Assembly (NCBI GenBank): GCA_938084195.1
Contig: CALKDJ010000091.1
Coordinates: 1 to 21,331, forward strand
DNA from: an uncultured Methylophilaceae bacterium
GTDB lineage: Bacteria > Pseudomonadota > Gammaproteobacteria > Burkholderiales > Methylophilaceae
Direction: 5' to 3'
DNA: 21,331 nt
Below the pieces are notes generated by a model that was not told the DNA's origin, made no database searches, and worked only from the letters and a program-made list of their open reading frames with translations. A program made the position numbers and the translations under genes. The number at the start of each line of letters is the position of its first letter. Position 1 is the first letter of the stretch. Of this stretch, positions 16,000 to 21,331 are shown in pieces.

Positions 16000-17949
16000 T
16001 TATTTTGAGTAAAAGTCTTTAATTTCCTCTTTTGTTTTATAAACAAATTTTTCAAAATCTATCTGGTCCCTATTACTTGCAAAGGCCAAAATTAAATTTT
16101 TGGAATCACTTTTTTTCATAATCCATAGCCTGATTTCCTGAATATATAGCATACAAAATATTCCTATAACGAGCATAATAGAACCAAGATAGACCCAAAA
16201 TTGACCTGGGGATTTTGTAAGTTGTAATCCACTCGCTTGGACTTGTTCAAAGTCTTTTAATTCAACCCAAAAATTACTTCCGTAAAAGAAGCTATCACTG
16301 TATGCATTTAGAGCATCTTGCGTAAAAACTCCTTCATTATCAAAATTAAATATAGTGAAATCTGGATTATTTTCCCTATAATTTGAAATAATTTTGTCGC
16401 CGATTAAATATATTATTTTAATATAGGTGTTGGCTACTTGTTCTTGATTTTGTAAAGGAACATTCTGATCGATATTGGAAGCAATACTGTTATAACCTCC
16501 AGTAATAAAACTTTGCCATATAGCCAGGAAACTTTTTGTAACCTCATCTTTGTTTTGGCTAAGCCCTGCAGTATTTTCTTCTGATATGCTTTTAATAGCT
16601 AAATTGACTTGTTTAGAATTAATCATTAGATCTTTAAAAATCATAAATCCATCGAGTGTTCGATCAGTATCAGCTGGTATTCTTAAAAACTTAAACTCTT
16701 CTTGAGGGGTGTTTCGCATACCACTCATAAAGAAGTATCTTTCATCCAGGAATAAAGGATATTGATAAGTTTCATATTCACGAGCCTGTCCTGAGTCGTT
16801 TCTAATTTTGTATCTATAATTAGGTCCGACATTTTTCGGTTTCATTTCACCATCTAATTGAACATCTAAAATATTAAATAATCTAAAATCTTCAAACTCA
16901 AAATTCATTTTTTGATTATCAACAATCAATTCATTATGCTTAAAAATCTCTGCTCTCATTGGTATAGGTTTTGAATTTCCATACATGTCATACAGTGCTA
17001 AATTAAGTTTGGAGCCACCGTCTTGAAAATCTGACTGGTATATAGTTACCCCATCGTAATACAAAGGTTTATTTACACTTATTTTTTTTTGTATAACCTC
17101 ACCATTGTTCTTACTTTTAATCATTAAATCACTCTCAAAGGATTTTGGTTGGCCAGACGAATAGTGCTCAATATTAAAATCTTTTAAAGAAACGGTAAAA
17201 GGTAGATCTTGAATCATATAGCCATCTTTTACAGGAATAACACCGACCCCCTGACTTTCTCCTTCAACTAACAGCATATTTGCTCTAAAAGAGAAATTTG
17301 ACGTATCCAACCAACTTTTTTTGGATATTTCAGAAATTGGTTTATCTAGAAATTCAATTTGCTTTGAACCAATAGATTCTTGAAACTTGAAGATTAAATT
17401 TCCATCCATCAAACCTCCAACACTTATTATTATTATCGCTAAATGGGTAAAAATATAACCTAACTTTTGATAGTCCCCTTTCTTTGCAACTATTAATTCA
17501 TCTCCATTGTTTATTAATTTTTCCTTAGTCTTAAATTGATGCTGATTTAAAAGTTTGATTAGGTCTTTTTTCTTAAAATCACTAAATGGAATTTCAAAGG
17601 AATATTTATATGATTTCAACGATTTTTCTTTAACATTATCTTGGAAATGTCTAAATTCCTTTACAATTCTTGGAGAGTTTCTATAAACACATAAGCTGGT
17701 CGAGGAAACTAAGAATAAGAGAATAAGAAGAAACCATGATGCTTGATATACATTGTATAAATTCAATATCTCAAAAAATTCAAACCAAAATTGTCCAAAC
17801 TTAATAATATAGGATTCGTACGACTGGTTCTGTTTTAGAACAGTTCCAATAATAGAAGCTATACCTACTATAGATAGCATAGATATAGCAAATCTCATTG
17901 AGCTCATCAACTGTGAGAATGTCATTATTTTTTTAGCTGGATTATTCAA
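16000..17949 (-). CDS. resB: ResB, System II cytochrome c biogenesis protein
   Basis: ResB (Ccs1) works with the WWD protein to bind reduced apocytochrome c and haem at the periplasmic face. The 649-residue sequence shows the usual plan: spans at about 20-38 (start of SSMRFAISML, 16-25), 70-86 (ending TSLCVYRNSPR with Cys87) and 163-180 (YIFTHLAIIIISVGG with His169). A periplasmic domain of about 400 residues follows, then a final span at about 584-603 (FWVYLGSIMLVIGIF) and a cytosolic tail. The beta-type wording (GTVLKQNQSYESYI) supports the assignment. It lies 86 bases after the cytochrome c4 stop, and ccsB follows after nine bases. Confidence 0.96.
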   Translation of the reverse strand: MNNPAKKIMTFSQLMSSMRFAISMLSIVGIASIIGTVLKQNQSYESYIIKFGQFWFEFFEILNLYNVYQASWFLLILLFLVSSTSLCVYRNSPRIVKEFRHFQDNVKEKSLKSYKYSFEIPFSDFKKKDLIKLLNQHQFKTKEKLINNGDELIVAKKGDYQKLGYIFTHLAIIIISVGGLMDGNLIFKFQESIGSKQIEFLDKPISEISKKSWLDTSNFSFRANMLLVEGESQGVGVIPVKDGYMIQDLPFTVSLKDFNIEHYSSGQPKSFESDLMIKSKNNGEVIQKKISVNKPLYYDGVTIYQSDFQDGGSKLNLALYDMYGNSKPIPMRAEIFKHNELIVDNQKMNFEFEDFRLFNILDVQLDGEMKPKNVGPNYRYKIRNDSGQAREYETYQYPLFLDERYFFMSGMRNTPQEEFKFLRIPADTDRTLDGFMIFKDLMINSKQVNLAIKSISEENTAGLSQNKDEVTKSFLAIWQSFITGGYNSIASNIDQNVPLQNQEQVANTYIKIIYLIGDKIISNYRENNPDFTIFNFDNEGVFTQDALNAYSDSFFYGSNFWVELKDFEQVQASGLQLTKSPGQFWVYLGSIMLVIGIFCMLYIQEIRLWIMKKSDSKNLILAFASNRDQIDFEKFVYKTKEEIKDFYSK

Positions 17950-18025
17950 ATGTGTAATTAATTTGAGTCTCTAATAAACGGGAAATTAAGACTAGAAATA
18001 GATTGTGAAGTTGCAAATAGTTATT

Positions 18026-18041
18026 AGATAAAAAATTATCT
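18026..18041. repeat. inverted repeat across the cytochrome c4 stop codon
   Basis: AGATAA-AAAA-TTATCT gives perfect six-base arms and a four-base loop, and it contains the c4 stop codon (complement at 18036-18038). On the minus strand the hairpin would be AGATAA-TTTT-TTATCT. No T-run follows. It shares a GATAATTT core with the palindrome over the ccsB stop at 14872-14889. Confidence 0.45.
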
Positions 18042-18656
18042 TAATCCCTGTATATAATCCGCAACAGCTTGCATTTCTTCTTCGGTTAATTTTTGTGCAA
18101 TTGTTCTCATTACCTTCGCAGAATCATTTGCTCTTTTCCCAACACGAAAAAGATTTAGCTGAGAAACAGTATATTCACTATGTTGAGCATTGAGTCTAGG
18201 GTATGTATCTGGAATACCATGTCCAGCTGGACCATGACAACTCGCGCAGGCTGGGATACCTTTTTTGGATAATCCAGCTCGAAATATTTTTTCCCCAAGA
18301 GAATCTATTCCATTTTCTTTGGCCACTGATAAGGTAATTTTTTGATTAGAAAAATACGTTCCTAAATTAATCATATCTTGTTCTGTTAAAGTAGCGACCA
18401 TACCAGCCATTACTGCATTATCTCTTTTACCGCTTTTAAAATTCATGAGCTGTTTTGTAATATAAGCTGCATGCTGACCAGCTAATTTAGGATTGACTGA
18501 AATCGCACTGTTGCCATCTGCACCATGGCATGCGATACATAGATTATTAATTATTTTTTTTGCAGATTGCAAATCTTTTGATGAAAGAGGCTCGGCGCCC
18601 AAGAAATGCACAATAAACATCAAAGATACACCAAATAAAGATAACGCTGATTTCAT
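18036..18656 (-). CDS. Di-haem cytochrome c4, periplasmic
   Basis: The 206-residue precursor has a Sec signal peptide (core about 6-19, likely cleavage after A21 in FLGA-EPL) and two class I cytochrome c domains. Haem sites are CIACH (40-44) and CASCH (137-141). Probable axial methionines lie in NAVMAGM (M83 or M86) and SAKVM (M183). The repeat pattern of CHG, PxLxxQHxxY and FKxGxR/FRVGKR in both halves is that of cytochrome c4, an electron carrier to terminal oxidases, commonly cbb3. It heads the minus-strand block. ResB and CcsB directly downstream would attach its haem. It starts opposite to engB with an 88-base divergent gap and has an AGGA ribosome binding site. Confidence 0.94.
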   Translation of the reverse strand: MKSALSLFGVSLMFIVHFLGAEPLSSKDLQSAKKIINNLCIACHGADGNSAISVNPKLAGQHAAYITKQLMNFKSGKRDNAVMAGMVATLTEQDMINLGTYFSNQKITLSVAKENGIDSLGEKIFRAGLSKKGIPACASCHGPAGHGIPDTYPRLNAQHSEYTVSQLNLFRVGKRANDSAKVMRTIAQKLTEEEMQAVADYIQGLR

Positions 18657-18677
18657 ACTTTATCCATCCTATTAACA

Positions 18678-18707
18678 ATTGTGACATTCTAACTAAATTA
18701 AGTTCAA
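18678..18707 (-). promoter_or_regulatory. possible promoter of cytochrome c4 and the downstream block
   Basis: In the 88-base divergent gap, minus-strand TTGAAC (18707-18702) and CACAAT (18683-18678) match the -35 and -10 consensus at four of six places each, 18 bases apart. Transcription would start about 15 bases before the c4 ATG. Both boxes are imperfect, so this is a candidate only. Confidence 0.3.
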
Positions 18708-18744
18708 CGTGATAGCATTAACGCTTAAGTAATTAGGAAAAAAG

Positions 18745-19353
18745 ATGTCTTTTTTACAAAATGCCAAATTTACTATATCAGTAAATAATTTTAATGAGTT
18801 ACCTGAGGACACAGGTCGTGAGATCGCATTTGCTGGGCGTTCAAATGCAGGAAAATCAAGTTCAATTAATACAATAAGCAATCAAAATAGATTGGCTTAT
18901 GTAAGTAAACAACCGGGGCGAACTCAACTTATTAATTATTTTACTATTGGAGAGGATAAAGCTTTGGTTGACCTTCCAGGTTATGGTTACGCAAAAGTCC
19001 CTTCTTCAATGCGTAAGCATTGGCAAACAATCCTTCCAGCATATCTCCAAGAACGTCAGTCTTTAGTCGGACTTATAATTGTCATGGATATTAGACGCCC
19101 CTTAACAGAGCTTGATACTAGAATGCTCGATTGGTTTGCTCCACGGCAAAAACCTATTCATATTTTACTTACAAAAAGCGATAAGCTCTCTCGAGATAAA
19201 TCCCATCAAGCATTGTTTAAGACAGAAAAGATTGTTAAAGAAAAATGGGCTGATTTTTATCAAACGCCTTGTTCAATTCAATTATTTTCTAGTTTAAAAA
19301 AAACTGGTGTTGCAGAGGTAGATAAAGTGATTCAACATTGGTTAACACTTTAA
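18745..19353 (+). CDS. engB: EngB/YsxC (YihA), ribosome-assembly GTPase
   Basis: The 202-residue protein is a single TRAFAC GTPase domain needed for late assembly of the large ribosomal subunit. Motifs: G1 GRSNAGKSS (31-39), G2 PGRTQ with T60, G3 DLPGYGYAKV (76-85), G4 TKSD (143-146), and G5 in the SSLKKTG segment. GRSNAGKSS and DLPGYGYA are diagnostic of this family. An AGGA site seven bases before the ATG supports the start. In Betaproteobacteria engB commonly diverges from a cytochrome c4-resB-ccsB cluster, as here. Its last 12 bases overlap the end of trmB on the other strand. Confidence 0.97.
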   Translation: MSFLQNAKFTISVNNFNELPEDTGREIAFAGRSNAGKSSSINTISNQNRLAYVSKQPGRTQLINYFTIGEDKALVDLPGYGYAKVPSSMRKHWQTILPAYLQERQSLVGLIIVMDIRRPLTELDTRMLDWFAPRQKPIHILLTKSDKLSRDKSHQALFKTEKIVKEKWADFYQTPCSIQLFSSLKKTGVAEVDKVIQHWLTL

Positions 19354-20028
19354 AAAAATAATATCCCAAACCTTATGGCCTAAATTAACCCCTCTTTTTT
19401 CATACTTTGTATAAGGCCTGTAATCAGGTTTATTATGAAATTTATTTCCTTTGAGACTCAGATTCTTACATTGCCTACTTTCATCTAGAATCCAATCAGC
19501 GTAGTCCTCCCAATCTGTAGCTATATGAATATATGCTTTTTCTTTTAATTTTAAAGCTAATTTATTAAGAAAATCCGCTTTTATAAGTCGTCTTTTATTA
19601 TGTCTTTTTTTATGCCAAGGATCTGGGAAAAAGATATGTATTCCATCCAAGCTTCTATTTGCAATCATTTTTTCAATAACCTCTACTGCGTCATGTTGAA
19701 TGATTTTTAAGTTTGATATGTCAAGCTCTTTGATCTTGTTTATAAGATTTCCAACGCCTGGCGAATGTACCTCAATCCCAATGAAATTTATATGCGGTAA
19801 ATTAAAAGCTATATCTGCTGTTGAATCCCCCATTCCAAAGCCAATCTCTAAAATTATCTCATTCTTTTGTAATGGAAATATTGAGTCCCAACTAATTAAT
19901 TCATCTGCTAAAGGTATGATCAATTCATCACCAAAATTTTGAATGGCTTCTGACTGATGCTTTGTCAATCTTCCCTGACGAAGCACATAACTTCGTATTG
20001 GCCTTATTTTATTTTTAATATTTTCCAT
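19342..20028 (-). CDS. trmB: TrmB, tRNA (guanine-N7-)-methyltransferase
   Basis: TrmB methylates N7 of G46 in the tRNA variable loop with SAM. The 228-residue protein has the Rossmann SAM motif LEIGFGMGDS (60-69), acidic residue in GIEVH (84-88), QHDAVEV (111-117), the substrate motif FFPDPWHKKRHNKRR (133-147), and TDWEDYA (171-177) plus TKYEKRG near the C terminus. The N-terminal RSYVLRQGRLTKHQSEAI is the family start. It is convergent with engB and overlaps it by 12 bases. It begins two bases after the stop of a small membrane-protein gene, so the two are probably co-transcribed. Confidence 0.97.
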   Translation of the reverse strand: MENIKNKIRPIRSYVLRQGRLTKHQSEAIQNFGDELIIPLADELISWDSIFPLQKNEIILEIGFGMGDSTADIAFNLPHINFIGIEVHSPGVGNLINKIKELDISNLKIIQHDAVEVIEKMIANRSLDGIHIFFPDPWHKKRHNKRRLIKADFLNKLALKLKEKAYIHIATDWEDYADWILDESRQCKNLSLKGNKFHNKPDYRPYTKYEKRGVNLGHKVWDIIFLKC

Positions 20029-20030
20029 TT

Positions 20031-20228
20031 TTACTTAATAGCTTTACCACCTTCCGTATCTAGGACTTCCTTCGTTGCACGATTATCTTGCCTCAAACAA
20101 TTAAGATTATAAATTACCGATTCTTGCTGTTTAATGAGGATATCAAAACCTCTTTGTAAAATAATAACTATCACGATAAGCCCAGTGATTAAAATGATAT
20201 TAGTTGCTGCTAAAGAAGCTAAATCCAT
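20031..20228 (-). CDS. small single-span membrane protein, unknown
   Basis: A 65-residue product that I do not recognise. It begins MDLASLAATN, has one hydrophobic span (about 10-25: NIILITGLIVIVIILQ) and continues as a charged segment rich in Gln, Asn, Lys and Asp with a single Cys44. Arg26 directly after the span and further lysines suggest that the C-terminal part is cytosolic. Signs that it is a real gene are a good AAAGGA ribosome binding site, the two-base spacing to trmB, and a location filling what would otherwise be a 290-base gap. No signal-peptide cleavage site or known domain is apparent. Confidence 0.72.
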   Translation of the reverse strand: MDLASLAATNIILITGLIVIVIILQRGFDILIKQQESVIYNLNCLRQDNRATKEVLDTEGGKAIK

Positions 20229-20283
20229 ATATTATCCTTTCAATATTTGTTTATACGTTTGTTAAATTTTACCTTCTGCTTAG

Positions 20284-20291
20284 ATTATAAT
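20284..20291. promoter_or_regulatory. overlapping divergent -10 boxes between the trmB unit and the SDR gene
   Basis: ATTATAAT contains TATAAT on the plus strand (20286-20291) and on the minus strand (20289-20284), in the 87-base gap between two divergent genes. For the plus-strand SDR gene it ends 24 bases before the ATG. A weak -35 (TTAAAT, 20262-20267) lies 18 bases upstream. No good -35 is seen for the minus-strand direction. The two units may compete for RNA polymerase. Confidence 0.45.
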
Positions 20292-20315
20292 GAATAAAAT
20301 AATAAAAAATTCCAT

Positions 20316-21059
20316 ATGAAAAAAACAAAACGTATCGCATTAATAACTGGTGGGGCAAAAAGAATTGGTGCCGCAATTGCACGACATCTTCATCATTGTG
20401 GAGTTAACGTTATGATTCACCATAATCAATCTTCAATAGATGCTAAAAATCTCGTAGCCGAACTTAATAATTTAAGAGCTGATTCTGCTGCAACTATTCA
20501 AGCTGATCTTTTAGATCAAGAATCTTTCAGCTATTTAATAAAAGAGGTAATAAATATTTTTGGGCAATTAGATTTCTTAATTAATAATGCCTCGACTTAT
20601 TACGCTACTCCGATTGATTCCTTAAATGAGTCAAGCTGGAATGATCTTATTGGAACTAATCTTAAAGCTCCGCTATTGTTAAGTCATCATGCAGCTAAGT
20701 ATCTAAAGAAAACGAAGGGATCCATTGTTAATATAACCGATGCTCAAATTCACAATCCTAAAAAAAATTACATAATATATTCTATAGCTAAAGCAGGGCT
20801 TGCCACTCTTACTAAATCTCTTGCAAAAGAACTTAGTCCTGAAATTAGAGTGAATGCTGTCGCACCTGGTGCAATTTTATGGCCTGAATCTAACCTAGAA
20901 TTTGATGATGATTATAGGAATAAAGTAATTTCACAAACACTTTTAAAAAGAACTGGAGGTCCAGAAGATATTTGTAAAGCTATAGAATTTTTCCTACTTC
21001 ATGCTCCATATGTTACAGGGCAGACTCTCAGCATTGATGGAGGAAGAAAGTTTTCATAG
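20316..21059 (+). CDS. SDR oxidoreductase, pteridine reductase (PTR1/FolM-like)
   Basis: The 247-residue protein is a short-chain dehydrogenase of the pteridine reductase type. Its cofactor motif is TGGAKRIG (11-18), the TGxxxRxG form used by PTR1 in place of TGxxxGxG. The catalytic residues read Asp142 (ITDAQ), Tyr155 and Lys159 (YSIAK). Asp replaces the usual SDR Ser, and the 13-residue Asp-Tyr spacing is the same as D181-Y194 in Leishmania PTR1. NNAS (90-93) and the C-terminal SIDGGRKF are also present. Such enzymes reduce dihydropteridines (dihydromonapterin or dihydrofolate/biopterin) with NADPH. It has its own promoter region and no visible Shine-Dalgarno sequence. The exact pterin substrate is not decidable from sequence. 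Confidence 0.85.
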   Translation: MKKTKRIALITGGAKRIGAAIARHLHHCGVNVMIHHNQSSIDAKNLVAELNNLRADSAATIQADLLDQESFSYLIKEVINIFGQLDFLINNASTYYATPIDSLNESSWNDLIGTNLKAPLLLSHHAAKYLKKTKGSIVNITDAQIHNPKKNYIIYSIAKAGLATLTKSLAKELSPEIRVNAVAPGAILWPESNLEFDDDYRNKVISQTLLKRTGGPEDICKAIEFFLLHAPYVTGQTLSIDGGRKFS

Positions 21060-21127
21060 AATTAAAGCTCTTTTAATTTAAAAAATAGAAAATTTTAGGC
21101 TTAGTGAAATAATTTTTACATATTATC

Positions 21128-21156
21128 TTGAATTGTTTTTCATTTCTACTTATGAT
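21128..21156 (+). promoter_or_regulatory. sigma-70-type promoter of topA
   Basis: TTGAAT (21128-21133) and TATGAT (21151-21156) stand exactly 17 bases apart in the 129-base gap before topA. They match the consensus at four of six and five of six positions. Transcription would begin around 21163, about 26 bases before the topA ATG. The rest of the gap (21060-21127) is AT-rich with one weak AT-only inverted repeat. Confidence 0.6.
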
Positions 21157-21188
21157 GCCTAGTCTTAAATACCTAAAAAAAAACTTAA

Positions 21189-21331
21189 ATGGCTAAACTA
21201 TTAATTGTTGAATCTCCTTCAAAAGCAAAAACTATTGGTAATTACTTGGGTAAGGAATACCACGTTCTTGCATCATATGGTCATATAAGAAATCTCCTTC
21301 CAAAATCTCAAGGCGTTGATACTTCCGACTT
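21189..21331 (+). CDS. topA: TopA, DNA topoisomerase I (N-terminal part, cut by window end)
   Basis: The ATG at 21189-21191 opens a frame that runs to the window end and gives [16 protein letters not shown] at the start, followed by a segment with [13 protein letters not shown]. This is the TOPRIM start of type IA topoisomerase I: the catalytic Glu of [11 protein letters not shown] and the SxGHxRDL-like block are diagnostic. The enzyme relaxes negatively supercoiled DNA. Only 47 complete codons are present. No clear Shine-Dalgarno sequence lies upstream, and the start follows a run of nine As and ACTTAA. Confidence 0.96.
   Translation, partial: MAKLLIVESPSKAKTIGNYLGKEYHVLASYGHIRNLLPKSQGVDTSD

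Noticed and set aside
21060..21078. Inverted repeat AATTAAA-GCTCT-TTTAATT after the SDR gene, as a terminator
   Set aside because: The stem is only A/T and no T-run follows, so it is not a credible intrinsic terminator.
21152..21196. 14-codon frame overlapping the topA start, as a possible leader peptide
   Set aside because: Its ATG lies within the topA -10 box, upstream of the predicted transcript start, and it has no ribosome binding site.
1..21331. Mobile elements, CRISPR arrays, tRNA or rRNA genes, defence or toxin systems
   Set aside because: No transposase or integrase frames, spaced repeats, cloverleaf-like sequence or matching protein families were seen. All but short gaps are filled by core genes.

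Overview
The window comes from a compact, AT-rich genome of a free-living Betaproteobacterium. The gene order murA-hisGDCBHAFIE-hit-tatABC, the mlaFEDCB block joined to a bolA-like gene and murA, and a System II (ResB/CcsB) cytochrome c pathway next to a di-haem cytochrome c4 are all betaproteobacterial. The low GC, gaps of usually 0-60 bases, many 1-4 base overlaps and several short proteins suggest a streamlined Methylophilaceae lineage of the OM43/LD28 type. That placement is inferred from style and gene order, without a database search.

Layout. Bases 1-30 hold the first ten codons of an unrecognised minus-strand gene with its own likely promoter. From 18656 down to 128, 26 genes run without interruption on the minus strand. 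In transcription order these are: cytochrome c4, resB and ccsB (cytochrome c maturation); mlaF-E-D-C-B (lipid transport between the two membranes); an ABC-2 exporter pair; an IbaG/BolA-like gene and a CGFS monothiol glutaredoxin (iron-sulphur partners); murA (first committed step of peptidoglycan synthesis); the complete set of ten histidine genes except hisZ and hisN; a HIT-family hydrolase; and tatA-tatB-tatC (export of folded proteins). The theme is envelope biogenesis with the histidine pathway embedded in it. From 18745 engB runs on the plus strand and converges, with a 12-base overlap, on trmB. trmB lies behind a small membrane-protein gene on the minus strand. A divergent promoter region separates this pair from a plus-strand pteridine-reductase-like SDR, followed by topA, which is cut by the window end.

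No mobile element, CRISPR array, rRNA or tRNA gene, phage gene or defence system was seen, and no gene-free stretch exceeds 130 bases. This is mainly a core housekeeping region and I found no evidence for a hidden new system. The points most worth a second look are a reciprocal Glu/Gln exchange between TatA and TatC compared with E. coli, an unusual HisI, the lack of mlaA inside the mla block, a small uncharacterised membrane protein coupled to trmB, and hairpins that overlap the stop codons on either side of the resB-ccsB pair.
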